Source: Pseudomonas sp. SORT22
GTDB taxonomy: Bacteria > Pseudomonadota > Gammaproteobacteria > Pseudomonadales > Pseudomonadaceae
Direction: 5' to 3'
DNA: 64,000 nt
Assembly: GCF_018417635.1 (NCBI RefSeq)
Contig: NZ_CP071007.1
Coordinates: 2,046,501-2,110,500, forward strand
Made by a program: the position numbers and the translations under genes. Every line of letters begins with the position of its first letter. Position 1 is the stretch's first letter. Under the pieces are notes generated by a model. The model ran no database searches, was not told where the DNA came from, and saw nothing but the letters and a program-made list of their open reading frames with translations. Shown piece by piece: positions 54,702 to 64,000 of this stretch.

Positions 54702-57700
54702 TCAGTCCTTGGTCCTTGCGTGTTCGGTCGGTAGGTCGGCGCTGGCGCGCAAGCGCTGCGCGGCCTCGCGCAATTGCGCGCGCAGGCCCGGGGCGGTGCG
54801 GTTTTCGGCCGCTGCGGCGAGCTGGCTGTCGCCACGGGTCAGGTTGTCGCGGCTGCTGGCAAACACCGAGGGATCGGCCAGCAGGCCGTCGGCACTCAGG
54901 TTCAGGCGGCCATGGCGGCCGAGCATCCAGGCCAGGTCCTGTTCGCTGTCGTTGCGGCTTTGCGCCACGCTGCTGGCAACGAACTGGCCGGGCACCAGGC
55001 CGAGCCTGGCCTTGAGCGTGGCACTGCGGATTTCGGGGGTGCGCCCCAGGCTCAGGTCGCTGCCATCGGCTGCCCAACCGGACAGCTCCAGGTCCCGTTC
55101 GTCCTGCTCGACCACCGGCGTGACGAAGATCGCCGGCTCTAGCGTCGGCAGCGGCAGGCGCCCGAAGCGGTCGCGGCCGGCGCTGTCCAGGTGCGGGCCA
55201 GCCGGTGCCGGAATGAACGGCGCGGCGATGTCCAGGTCGATGACCAACTGGGCCAGGTCGGTAGCCCCGGCCCGGTCGCCGACGGTGTAGGTAAAGACAT
55301 CCTGCAACACCCGGCCCAGGCCCGCGGCGGCCAGCACCTCGGGGTTGCTCAGGTCGATCTGGTAGCGGTAGCTGCCATCGGCATTGATCACCAGGGTGCC
55401 GTAGCGCCCTGCCAGCGGCTGGCCAACACTGCCGCCGGTGCCCGTGGCGGCCTCGCTGCCGGTGCGAATGCCGACTACCTGCAACTGGTCGGCGGCGTCC
55501 ACGTCGGAGTCGTTGGGCAATACGTTGCCGGTGGCTTGCGGGGCGGCGGTCTGGTCGCTGGCGACGGCATGGTCGTCACGGGCGACCGGGTTGTCGTTGG
55601 CCCCCTGGATGAGGATGTGCAGGCGCGCTTCGGACTGCGCGCCGGCAGTATCGCGCATGCGGTAGGTGAACACTTCGCGCAGGGTCTCGCCGGCCGTGCG
55701 CAGGGCCTGGACCTGTGGGTTGTTGTCGTCGAGCTGGTAGCGATAGCTGCCGTCGCTGGCCAGCAGCAGTTGCCCGTAGCGACCTTGCAGTACTTGCCCG
55801 GCCAGGGCCACGCTACCGTCTTCGTTGCGCACCTCAAGTACCTGGCGGGTTTCGCCGTACTCGACGCCGTCGACATCGCTGTCGTTGTCGAGCACGTTGC
55901 CGCTGGCCGGTTGGCCCGGGGTGGCGTTGTCGACACCGCCGGCCTCGATGGCCACGCCGTGGTCATCCTGGGCAATCGGTGTGTCGTTGCGACCTTGCAG
56001 GGTAACGATCAACTGCGCCTGGCTTTGCCCGCCGAAGCGGTCGACCACGGTGTAGGTGAAGACTTCCCTGAGGGTCTGGCTGCCGGTGCGCAAGGCCTGC
56101 ACGGCGGCGAGGCTGTTGTCCACCACATAGCTCCAGCTGCCGTCGGCATTCACCGTCAGGTCGCCGTAAAGGCCGCGCAAGGCACTGCCGAGGGTACCGG
56201 CGGTGCCGCCTTCCAGGCGCCCGCCGGTGCGTACGGCGGCAACGCTGAGAATGTCGTGGTCGACGTCGGTATCGTTGCTCAGCAGATTACCGCTGGGGTT
56301 CAGCCCCGGCTGGTTGTTGTTCAAGCCGCCGGCCTCGATGGCCACGGCGCTGTCGTCGCGGGCCTGGGGTGCGTCGTTGCGACCGCGAATGAGGATGGTC
56401 AGTTGGGCCTGGTCGCTCAGCCCGCCCAGGTCGCTGACCTGGTAGGTGAACACCTCGGTGATGAACTGGTTCGGCCCCAGCGCACGGATCACCGGGTTGC
56501 TTGAATCCAGGCGATAGATGTAGCTGCCGTCGGCGCCGACGATCAACTGGCCGTAGAGGCCGTTGATCAAGGTGCCGTTGCTCAGGTCGGTGCCGTCGCT
56601 GACTGCATCCAGGCTGCCACCGGCGGCTTCGCTGCCGGCGCGGATGCCGGTAACGACCAGGCGGTCGCCGCCATCGACATCGCTGTCGTTGGGCAGCAGG
56701 TTGCCGCTGGGGTCGATGCCGGCGCTGCTGGCGCTTTCGGCGACGGCCAGGGCGCCATCATCGCGGGCCACCGGCGCGTCCCAGGCACCGCGTACCTGCA
56801 CTTGCAACTGTGCGGTGTCGCTGGCGCCGGCGCGGTCATGCATGCGGTAGGTGAACACCTCCACCAGGCTTTCGCCGGGCTTGAGCGCTTGCACGGCGGC
56901 CAGGTTGTTGTTGACCACATACTGATAGCTGCCATCGGCATTGAGCGTCAGGGTGCCGTACAGGCCGGCGAGGCTCAGGCTGCCATTGATGGTGCTGAAG
57001 CTGCCGCCTGCGGCTTCGCTGCCCAGGCGCAGGCCATCGACGCGCTTGAGGTCATTGGCGTCGACATCGCTGTCGTTGGCCAGTACATTGCCTTGCGGGT
57101 TGAGGCCCGCGGTGGCGTTGGCCGTACCGCCGGCTTCGATGGCAATGGCGCTGTCGTCATTGGCCTGCGGGTTGTCGTTGCTGCCATGAATGCGAATGCT
57201 CAGTACGGCGCTGCTGGTGGCCCCGGCCAGGTCGCGGATGCTGTAGGTGAAGGTGTCCAGCAGGCGGTCGGCGGGGGTGCGCAAGGCCTGTACCTGCGGG
57301 TTGCTGTTGTCCAGCTCGTAGTGGTAGCTGCCGTCGGCGTTGAGCACCAGGGTGCCGTACAGGCCTTTGAAGGCGCTGCCCAGGCTGGCGATGCGGCCGT
57401 CCTGGCTGAGCTGGGTGACCTGCAAGGTTTCGCCATAGGCGTCGACATCGCTGTCGTTGTCCAGCACATTGCCGCTCGGGTTGACCCCGGCGCTGCTGTT
57501 GTTCAGGCCGCCGGCCTCGACGGCGATGGCCAGGTCATTGCGCGCCAGCGGCGCGTCGTTGGCGCCACGGATGGTGATACTCAAGGTGGCGCGGTCTTCG
57601 GCGCCGGCGGTGTCGATTACCGTGTAGCTGAAGCTGTCCTCGAGGGTGTCGCTGCTGCTGCGCAGGGCTTGCACCGCCGCCATGCTGTTGTCCAGGCGGT

Positions 57701-60700
57701 AGCTGTAGCTGCCGTCGGCGTTGAGCGTGAGCCAGCCGTAGGTGCCGCGCAGCTCGGTGCCCAGCACGCCATCGGTGCCGGTGACGGTTTTGCTGCCGGT
57801 GCGCACCGAGGACACGGCTTTGGTTTCACCGTTGAGCCGGCTGTCGACATCGTTGTCGTTGGTCAGCACGTTGCCCACTGGGTCCCGCCCCGGCAGGCTG
57901 TTGTTGCTGCCGCCGGCCTCGATCGCTTCGGCCTGGTCATCGGTGGCCACCGGGTTGTCGTTGCGGCCGAAAATCAGTACCACCAGCTGGGCTTCCTGCG
58001 GGGTGGCGGTGCCATCGCTGACGGCGAAGGTAAAGCGTTCCAGGAGGTTGTCGGAGGCATCGCGCAGGCCCTGGACCTGGGCGTTGTCGTTGTCCAGCAG
58101 GTAGGTGTAGCTGCCGTCGGCATTGAGCGTCAGGGTGCCGTACTGGCCACGGAAGGCCTGGCCGAGAATGGCACTGGTACCTAACTGGTCGTGGCGCAGC
58201 GAAACCACCCGGATCGGGTCGCCATCGGGGTCGGTGTCCTGCGCCAGAGCATTGCCCGAAGGGTTGAAGCCGGCGCTGGTGTTGGCCACGCCGCCACTTT
58301 CAATGGCGACGGTGTAGTGGTTCTGGGCCACGGGCGGGTCGTTGACCCCGCGAATGGTGATCACCAGTTGCGCCCGGTCGGTCAGGCCGCTGCTGTCGAC
58401 CACCTGATAGGTGAAGACCTCGCTCAGGGTCTGGCCGGCAAGCAGGGCCTGCACCGCCGCGTTGCTGCTGTCGACGTCGTAGAAGTACGAACCGTCGGCG
58501 CCGATGCGCAGTTCACCGTAGCTGCCGAGCAGCACGGTGCCGTCGTTCGAACTGGTGCCGCCGGCCACCGCAAGCAGCGCACCGCCAGCCAGTTCGCTGC
58601 CGGTGCGGATGCCATTGACCTGCAGCAGGCTGTTGGGCCGGTCGGTGCGGTCGACGTCAAGGTCGATGCCGTTGCCTCCCGGCTGGTCGGCCGGGCCCGG
58701 GCGGCTGGGGAAGAGGATGACGTTGCCACGGGGGTTGCTCTCGCCGATGGCATTCGGGCCGGAGCCGGCCTGGGCCACGGCCTGGTCGTCACTGGCCAGC
58801 GGATTGTCCTGGGCGCCCTGGATGGTGATGCGCAGCTCGGCGATGTCGTTCAGGCCGCCGGCGTCGGTAACCTGGTAGCTGAAATACTCGAACAGGCTGT
58901 CACCGGGCACCATGCGCTGCACCGCCGTGTTGCTGTTGTCGACGACATAGCGGTAACTGCCATCGGCGCCGATGGTCAGGGTGCCGTAGCTGCCGACCAG
59001 CAGCGTACCGTTGCTGCTGGTGGTACCGGCAGCTACCGGGGTGATCGTGCCGGCCGCACTCTCGCGCAGCGAACGGATACCGGTGACGCTCAGCACTTCG
59101 CCATTGGCCTGGCTATCGACGTCGGTGTCGTTGCTCAGCACGTTGCCGGTGGCGTCGCTGCCGGCAGTGCCGTTGGCAACGCCACCGGCCTCGACCGCGA
59201 TGCCTTCGTCATTGACTGCCACCGGGGTGTCGTTGGCGCCATGCACGGTAACCGTCAGCGCTGCACTGCTGCTGGCGCCGGCCAGGTCGGTGGCGGTATA
59301 GACGAAGCGTTCGACCAGGGTCTGCCCGGCCAGGCGCAGGGCCTGGACCTCGGCGTTGTTGTTGTCGACCAGGTACAAAAATCCGCCGCTGGAGGACACG
59401 ATCAGGCTGCCGTAGCGACCGCTGATCACGACCGCGCTGCCTGAGGCGAGGTTCTGCGCCGGCTGGCCTTCGAGGCCGATGGCGCTGACCCGCAGCACGT
59501 CGGCGTTGGTGGCGATATCGACATCCTGGTCGTTGCGCAGCAGGTTGCCGCTGGGGTTGACCCCCGGCAGGCGGTTATTGGTGCCCCCGGCTTCTACCGC
59601 ATCGATGGCATCGTCAACTGCCAGTGGCGCATCGTTGACCGGTGCGAGGATGATCTGCAGGCTGTCCTGATCAGTGCGCGCGTCCTGCGGGTTTTGCCCG
59701 GGCAGGCCGTCGCCATCGCCATCGCCGAAGCCGCCGCGGTCGTTGCTGAGCACCGTGAGGGTATCGATGCCGTTGAAGTTGGCATTGCCCAGGTAGACCA
59801 GATTGGCCAGGGCCTGGTTGAGCGCTGTGAGGTTGCCGGAGAGGCTCAGGGTGCCGCTGCCGTTGCCCACCACCGAAACCCCGGCGGGCAGGGCAGACAG
59901 GCTCAAGGTGCCGTGCAGCACACTGAGGGTGATGTCCATGATGCCGTTGCCGATATCGACATCGCTGACGCGAATGCCGCCGATGGCCAGTGGCGTGTCT
60001 TCAAAGCCGTTCTGGGTGCCGGGCAACTGGTTGACCGGGGCGTCGTTGAGCTGCACGAAGCCGGCGTCGGCGTTGGCGCTGCTGCCTTCGCCCAGGTTGA
60101 TGTCGATGCGCCCCAGCGCGCTGCCGGCATCCGAGTCGATGCGTACGCGCAGCTCGCCCAGCGGCTGCGGATAGGCGACGGTGCCGCTGGGCACGTCGAT
60201 ACGGAACACGCCGCTGGGCAGCACACCAAAATGGTAACGGCCATTGGCGTCGGTGGTGGTGGTAAACACCTTGTTGTCGGCGCTGCTGTCGAGGTTGCCG
60301 TCCAGGCCGGCCCAGGTCAGGGTCACGGTCTGGCCGGCCAGGCCCGGGCCATCGGGGATGGCGCTGGTCGTGGCCGAGGCGGTGTCATCCCAGAGTGTGC
60401 CCTGGATAAGTCCCAGGCCCGCAGCGTCGCTGAGGATATAGGTGTTGGGGCTGGCGCCAGCGCCGGTGCGTTCGCCCTCGGCGCTGCCGTCGCTGCCGAC
60501 GCTGGAGCCGCCCCAGCTGTTGAAACTCTCCGGCAGGCTGGTCCAGGTCAGAGTGGCATTGCTGCTGGCGATTGCGGCCAGGTTGGGCAAGGTGACCTGG
60601 TAGGTGACCTTGACCTGGTCGCCGACATTGAGCTTGGCAAAGTCGACACCGAGCCCGCCGCTGGTGCCGAACGTCACCCCCGCCGGCAGGTTGCTGGCCG

Positions 60701-63700
60701 TGTACAGCGTGCCGTTGAGCTCGATGCCGAGCAGGCTGTAGCTGCTGCCGGTCGGGAAGCTGTCGCGTAGCTGCGCGTCGTAGGCGGCAATGCCGCCGGT
60801 GTGGGTGAAGGACAAGGCCAGGGTGGCCGTGCCACTGCTGCCCGAGGGGTTGGGGTCGAAGTCGACCACGCGTTTGTCCAGGCTGTTGAAGCGCGGTTCG
60901 ACCAGGTCCTCGTAAACCGCCTGGCTGCGCGATAACTGCACCCCGCGCGACTGGTCGATGGCAACCGCCGACAGCGACAGGCCGGCGACGTTGGACGCCT
61001 GGTTGAGCACCCGTACGTTGAACTCCAGCGACACCAGCTCTTTGTCCAGGTCATTGTCGTGGTTGACCACATCACCCAGGTGAAAGGTGATGACCGTGTT
61101 GCCGTTGGCATCGGTGCTGACGCTGATTTGTGCGCCATTGAGAATGCCGCCGGGTGCGGCGCCGAGCAGGTCGGCGCTGATCGGCTGCGCTTCCTGGGCA
61201 TTCTGTGCGCCATTGATGTTCAGTTGCCCGCCGTTGATCAACGAGGCGATGCTGCTGCTGATGCCCTGGTCGGAAATGAACGCAATGCGGGTGTTGCCGT
61301 CGTTGAGAAACCCCAGGCCGTTTTGCAGGGTGACCTGCAGGCTGTAGTCGCTGGTGCTGCCCTGGGCCAGTACCGCCACCACCCGGTAACGGATGATTTC
61401 GCCGATGGCGACCTGTTCGCGCTCGCTGTTGGTCGGGTTCGGCGCGGCGCTATCGCTCAAGCCGCCGACCCGGGATATCTCCACGCCCTGGTTGACCGGC
61501 ACACGAACACTGAACGCGGTCTGGTAGTCGTTGAGCACGCCGCTGTTGAGCATGCCATCGGCCCCGGTGCGCTCGCCGGCCGGGTCGAAACCGATGTTGC
61601 CGGTGCCATTGAGGCTGCTCCATTGCACGCTGGCGAGGTTGTCGAAGCTGGCCACGCTGGCGGCGCTGGCGTTCACGTCGCCGACCACGGTAATGAAGAT
61701 TCGCCCGCCCTTGGCGATGTCGATGTTGGCACCGTTGACGCTGCGCAACTGGTTGCCGACCAGTTCGAAATCGCCGCCGCCGTTGTTGCTGGCGCCGCTG
61801 TAGTTCACCGACAACAGTTGCAGGTTGCTCAGTTGCGTGGGCAGGTTGTCGAGAAAGCGAATGTCGAAGGCATCGAAGTCGCTGGCACTGCTACCGTTGC
61901 TGATGACGATCAAGTAGCGCACCCGCTGGCCTTCATCGACGCCCAGGCCCGGGCCGAAGTCGGCCGCGATGTCCACCACCAGGGTCGGCTCGCGCACGGT
62001 GACGGTCGGCCGTCCGCCGCTGAGGGCGACGGTACGGTCAAGGGCGTTGCTGCCGTTGGCGGTATCGCCATCGGGGTCGCTGAAGTGGATTTGCGCACTG
62101 TTTTGCAGGGAACGGTTGCTCTGGTTGCCGTCGACGTTGCTGACCGTCAGGCGCACGCGAATGACAAAGCTGTTGTTGTCGCCGCGGTTGTCGGCGGTTG
62201 CGCCGGCATTGCTGAAGGCCAGGCGCAAGCTGACGCCGTCGCCGCCAAGGCTGCCGCCGATGGCTGAGATAGCCTGGCTGCCGAGGCTGCCATTGAAGTC
62301 GGCGGTCAGCGCCGCGCTGCCGGCCACTGTGGTGATCAACTGGTAGCCCTGGCCGCCATTGAAGCTGGTGTCCAGGCGCAGGCCCGGCGGGATCAGGTCG
62401 TCGATGCGCAGGTTGCGGGTGTCGCCTTCGGGCAGGGTGACCTTGATGTCGTAGAGCATGCTTTCGCCGACCACCAGGTCGCTGCCGCTGGTATGGCTGG
62501 CGCTGGAGTCGCCGTTGTCGAGGCTGCCGCCGGCGAAGGTCTTGCGTACCTCGGGGGTGGCCACTTGCTGGTTGGCCAGGTCTTGCAGGTCGGTGGGGGT
62601 GAAGTCGCTGCCGCCGTTGACGCTGGCATAGTTGCTCAGAGTCGCGGTGCTCTGCAGGGTACGCCCGGCCTCGATGCTGGCGACGACCTGGACGTCGTAG
62701 GTGATGACCACGATGTTGGCGCCAGTGGTGTCGGCGGCGGTCCCGCTGCGCCCGGGCAACAGGCTGGCCACGGCGCCGGCGTCGAGGAAGCTGATCTGAT
62801 TGCCGTTGACCTCGTAGTCAACGCCACGCACCAGCAGGCTGCCATCGCCGCGATAGACCTGCAGGTTGGCGGCGCCCAGGCTGCCGCCGACAAAGCCCAG
62901 GCCATTGGGCAGGCTGATGCCGGTGACCACGTCGAAGGCGCCGCCGCCGCCGGTGTTCTCGATGGCGGTGGCCAGGCGCAGGGTGTCGCCGCCATCGATG
63001 CCGCTGACGTTGCCGTCGATCTGGCTCAGGCTGGTGATCTGGCCGCTGAACGGCACGCCGCTGGTGCCCGGTGCTTTCCAGCTGCCGCTGGTGCCGGTGA
63101 CGCTGCCCTGGCTGCTGGACACCACGCCGTGGGTGAGGGCCAGCACTGGCTCGGCGATCGAGGCAATCAGTGCGACATCGGAAGAAATCAGCGGCCGGTT
63201 GTCAATGGTGGTGAGCTGGCTGGATTGCGCCAGGACGTCGAGCGAACGTTGGTCGGCGAAGGGTTGGTCGCCGACCCGCAGGGTGAACTGCACCTCGATC
63301 CGGCTGCCATTGGTCAACGCCGTGGTGTAGTCGCCAAAGTCGAAGATTACCGCGTTGCCGGGGCCGCTGGTGACGCTGTCGACGCCGTCCGGGTTGCTGT
63401 TGCCAGCACCGAACGACCACTGGCCGACACCGTTGCCCTGGCTCCAATTGATGGCGCCCAGGTCGAACAGTGGCAAGGGCAGGTAGGCGGTGAGCTTGAA
63501 CTGCTCGTAGTCGCCGGTCACCAGGTCGTAACTCAGGCGGAACGTCACCAGGTCGCCGGGACGCAGCTCGCCGTTGGCCGGCGGCACGCCGTTGTTGACC
63601 GTCACCAGTTCGATATCCACGGTGCGCGTGGGGATGGTACTGGTGGTAGTGGAGCGGTCGCTCTGGTCGTAGCCGGTCAGGTTGAGGGCATCCTGGATCA

Positions 63701-64000
63701 GGGTTGCACTGACCTGGGCATTGTTGCCCAGGCTGTCGCCTTCGTTGATCTCGCTGTGCGGCGGGTAGGGCGTGGTGTAGCTCTGGGCAACCACGGCGTT
63801 GTAGCCGATTACCGCCGTGGTGGCGCCGCGGATCAGGTCCTGGAACGCCAGGTCGCCCAGCAGGGCGCCGAGGCTGCCGTTGGCATTGCGCAGCGACTGG
63901 GCAATGTCGAAGGTCAAGGTGGTGCTGCCATCGACATTGAGCGTGGTGCCGGTCACCAGCGCCACGGTCTGGGTACGACCGGCCGAGGTGATGGTCAGGG
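54702..64000 (-). CDS. Giant VCBS-repeat surface protein, N-terminus beyond window
   Basis: The frame is open from the right edge to the stop at 54702-54704, more than 3,090 residues. Counting from position 63965: residues 1-1180 are several DUF11/isopeptide-like beta modules (for example GESMLYDIKVTLPEGDTRNL and VRYLIVISNG). Residues 1180-1305 form an SdrD B/Cna-B-like domain (LIQGTLWDD to NANGRYHFG-like loop). Residues 1305-1440 are a cadherin/tandem-95-like domain, 1441-2912 are 11 VCBS repeats with NPSGNVLDNDSDVD cores, and 2912-3087 form a unique C-terminal tail (ELSGWAADGSDLSLG, AWMLGRHGRLNLSADGLL). It should be a secreted or surface-held adhesin. No GGxGxDxx RTX repeats are present, and the tail is not a recognisable type I signal. 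Confidence 0.85.
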   Translation of the reverse strand, partial: LTITSAGRTQTVALVTGTTLNVDGSTTLTFDIAQSLRNANGSLGALLGDLAFQDLIRGATTAVIGYNAVVAQSYTTPYPPHSEINEGDSLGNNAQVSATLIQDALNLTGYDQSDRSTTTSTIPTRTVDIELVTVNNGVPPANGELRPGDLVTFRLSYDLVTGDYEQFKLTAYLPLPLFDLGAINWSQGNGVGQWSFGAGNSNPDGVDSVTSGPGNAVIFDFGDYTTALTNGSRIEVQFTLRVGDQPFADQRSLDVLAQSSQLTTIDNRPLISSDVALIASIAEPVLALTHGVVSSSQGSVTGTSGSWKAPGTSGVPFSGQITSLSQIDGNVSGIDGGDTLRLATAIENTGGGGAFDVVTGISLPNGLGFVGGSLGAANLQVYRGDGSLLVRGVDYEVNGNQISFLDAGAVASLLPGRSGTAADTTGANIVVITYDVQVVASIEAGRTLQSTATLSNYASVNGGSDFTPTDLQDLANQQVATPEVRKTFAGGSLDNGDSSASHTSGSDLVVGESMLYDIKVTLPEGDTRNLRIDDLIPPGLRLDTSFNGGQGYQLITTVAGSAALTADFNGSLGSQAISAIGGSLGGDGVSLRLAFSNAGATADNRGDNNSFVIRVRLTVSNVDGNQSNRSLQNSAQIHFSDPDGDTANGSNALDRTVALSGGRPTVTVREPTLVVDIAADFGPGLGVDEGQRVRYLIVISNGSSASDFDAFDIRFLDNLPTQLSNLQLLSVNYSGASNNGGGDFELVGNQLRSVNGANIDIAKGGRIFITVVGDVNASAASVASFDNLASVQWSSLNGTGNIGFDPAGERTGADGMLNSGVLNDYQTAFSVRVPVNQGVEISRVGGLSDSAAPNPTNSEREQVAIGEIIRYRVVAVLAQGSTSDYSLQVTLQNGLGFLNDGNTRIAFISDQGISSSIASLINGGQLNINGAQNAQEAQPISADLLGAAPGGILNGAQISVSTDANGNTVITFHLGDVVNHDNDLDKELVSLEFNVRVLNQASNVAGLSLSAVAIDQSRGVQLSRSQAVYEDLVEPRFNSLDKRVVDFDPNPSGSSGTATLALSFTHTGGIAAYDAQLRDSFPTGSSYSLLGIELNGTLYTASNLPAGVTFGTSGGLGVDFAKLNVGDQVKVTYQVTLPNLAAIASSNATLTWTSLPESFNSWGGSSVGSDGSAEGERTGAGASPNTYILSDAAGLGLIQGTLWDDTASATTSAIPDGPGLAGQTVTLTWAGLDGNLDSSADNKVFTTTTDANGRYHFGVLPSGVFRIDVPSGTVAYPQPLGELRVRIDSDAGSALGRIDINLGEGSSANADAGFVQLNDAPVNQLPGTQNGFEDTPLAIGGIRVSDVDIGNGIMDITLSVLHGTLSLSALPAGVSVVGNGSGTLSLSGNLTALNQALANLVYLGNANFNGIDTLTVLSNDRGGFGDGDGDGLPGQNPQDARTDQDSLQIILAPVNDAPLAVDDAIDAVEAGGTNNRLPGVNPSGNLLRNDQDVDIATNADVLRVSAIGLEGQPAQNLASGSAVVISGRYGSLIVSSSGGFLYLVDNNNAEVQALRLAGQTLVERFVYTATDLAGASSSAALTVTVHGANDTPVAVNDEGIAVEAGGVANGTAGSDATGNVLSNDTDVDSQANGEVLSVTGIRSLRESAAGTITPVAAGTTSSNGTLLVGSYGTLTIGADGSYRYVVDNSNTAVQRMVPGDSLFEYFSYQVTDAGGLNDIAELRITIQGAQDNPLASDDQAVAQAGSGPNAIGESNPRGNVILFPSRPGPADQPGGNGIDLDVDRTDRPNSLLQVNGIRTGSELAGGALLAVAGGTSSNDGTVLLGSYGELRIGADGSYFYDVDSSNAAVQALLAGQTLSEVFTYQVVDSSGLTDRAQLVITIRGVNDPPVAQNHYTVAIESGGVANTSAGFNPSGNALAQDTDPDGDPIRVVSLRHDQLGTSAILGQAFRGQYGTLTLNADGSYTYLLDNDNAQVQGLRDASDNLLERFTFAVSDGTATPQEAQLVVLIFGRNDNPVATDDQAEAIEAGGSNNSLPGRDPVGNVLTNDNDVDSRLNGETKAVSSVRTGSKTVTGTDGVLGTELRGTYGWLTLNADGSYSYRLDNSMAAVQALRSSSDTLEDSFSYTVIDTAGAEDRATLSITIRGANDAPLARNDLAIAVEAGGLNNSSAGVNPSGNVLDNDSDVDAYGETLQVTQLSQDGRIASLGSAFKGLYGTLVLNADGSYHYELDNSNPQVQALRTPADRLLDTFTYSIRDLAGATSSAVLSIRIHGSNDNPQANDDSAIAIEAGGTANATAGLNPQGNVLANDSDVDANDLKRVDGLRLGSEAAGGSFSTINGSLSLAGLYGTLTLNADGSYQYVVNNNLAAVQALKPGESLVEVFTYRMHDRAGASDTAQLQVQVRGAWDAPVARDDGALAVAESASSAGIDPSGNLLPNDSDVDGGDRLVVTGIRAGSEAAGGSLDAVSDGTDLSNGTLINGLYGQLIVGADGSYIYRLDSSNPVIRALGPNQFITEVFTYQVSDLGGLSDQAQLTILIRGRNDAPQARDDSAVAIEAGGLNNNQPGLNPSGNLLSNDTDVDHDILSVAAVRTGGRLEGGTAGTLGSALRGLYGDLTVNADGSWSYVVDNSLAAVQALRTGSQTLREVFTYTVVDRFGGQSQAQLIVTLQGRNDTPIAQDDHGVAIEAGGVDNATPGQPASGNVLDNDSDVDGVEYGETRQVLEVRNEDGSVALAGQVLQGRYGQLLLASDGSYRYQLDDNNPQVQALRTAGETLREVFTYRMRDTAGAQSEARLHILIQGANDNPVARDDHAVASDQTAAPQATGNVLPNDSDVDAADQLQVVGIRTGSEAATGTGGSVGQPLAGRYGTLVINADGSYRYQIDLSNPEVLAAAGLGRVLQDVFTYTVGDRAGATDLAQLVIDLDIAAPFIPAPAGPHLDSAGRDRFGRLPLPTLEPAIFVTPVVEQDERDLELSGWAADGSDLSLGRTPEIRSATLKARLGLVPGQFVASSVAQSRNDSEQDLAWMLGRHGRLNLSADGLLADPSVFASSRDNLTRGDSQLAAAAENRTAPGLRAQLREAAQRLRASADLPTEHARTKD
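55230..59640 (-). repeat. Tandem array of 11 VCBS repeats
   Basis: Units begin at about 59642, 59241, 58818, 58350, 57969, 57566, 57183, 56788, 56385, 55993 and 55603 (leftward), mostly 381-404 bp apart. Each has A-x-x-D-D-x-A-V-A-I-E-A-G-G, N-P-S-G-N-V-L-x-N-D-x-D-V-D, YGTLTLNADGSYxYxxDN and an F-T-Y end. The third unit is longer (468 bp); the eighth and eleventh lack the EAGG segment. Confidence 0.85.

Noticed and set aside
52828..55290. 820-codon plus-strand frame across the secretion operon
   Set aside because: Opposite the HlyD and TolC genes and the end of the adhesin, all well supported; no protein family features.
55191..59444. Plus-strand frames of about 420-460 codons opposite the VCBS array
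   Set aside because: They repeat with the period of the array because they mirror it; no independent coding signal.

Overview
The window reads as a GC-rich Pseudomonas chromosome, most likely of the P. putida/P. fluorescens lineage. The pointers are the kdpFABCDE operon, an arsR-arsC-arsH cluster, a PctA-type amino-acid chemoreceptor, two Aer-like receptors each paired with a GGDEF-EAL enzyme, DctA, TatD, a DUF3422 protein, and many REP sequences of the type GTGGGAGCGGGCTTG...CCCGCGAT. The species is inferred, not proven.

Layout. Positions 1-3.5 kb are AT-richer and look accessory: a gene cut by the left edge behind a near-perfect LexA box, a two-helix membrane protein resembling putative Abi proteins, and a DUF262/DUF1524 (GmrSD-like) nuclease. 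From 3.5-9 kb come a membrane protein, a GNAT remnant, a LysR regulator, and an Aer-like receptor followed by a PAS-GGDEF-EAL enzyme. At 9-13.3 kb lie an unknown protein, arsHCR (no efflux pump gene), a DUF1176 protein and a TauE/SafE permease. At 13.4-14.9 kb an intergenic repeat abuts an IS110-family element that sits inside a REP and carries a likely bridge RNA. At 15-18.3 kb an XRE-cupin regulator faces a DauA-like amine oxidase, a RidA protein and a YkvI-like transporter. From 18.4-27.7 kb follow a dCache chemoreceptor, a LysR/PACE-efflux pair, a lipoprotein, a small unknown protein, two FCD-type GntR regulators, a dctA variant, an inverted pair of repeats and a small XRE protein.

At 27.9-31.2 kb the Aer + PAS-GGDEF-EAL module recurs. 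The complete high-affinity K+ uptake operon kdpFABC with kdpDE spans 31.4-39.2 kb, preceded by a KdpE-like direct repeat. Housekeeping and signalling genes fill 39.2-49 kb: a patatin-like phospholipase, a lipoprotein, a CHAD protein, an acyl-CoA thioesterase, an Mpo1-like protein, a chemoreceptor, TatD, an MltF-like transglycosylase, a strongly structured leader RNA in front of a 102-residue protein, and DUF3422.

The right 15 kb is one tight minus-strand operon. It encodes a giant cell-surface protein (more than 3,090 residues, its N-terminus beyond the window, 11 VCBS repeats), a TolC-like lipoprotein, a short HlyD adaptor, a GAF-like/HlyD adaptor, and a membrane-embedded M50 metalloprotease fused to a HlyD domain. 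No ABC ATPase is visible in the operon as far as it can be seen. This is the best candidate for an unusual export or maturation system. The IS110 bridge RNA and the structured leader at 47.2 kb are the other two standout signals.
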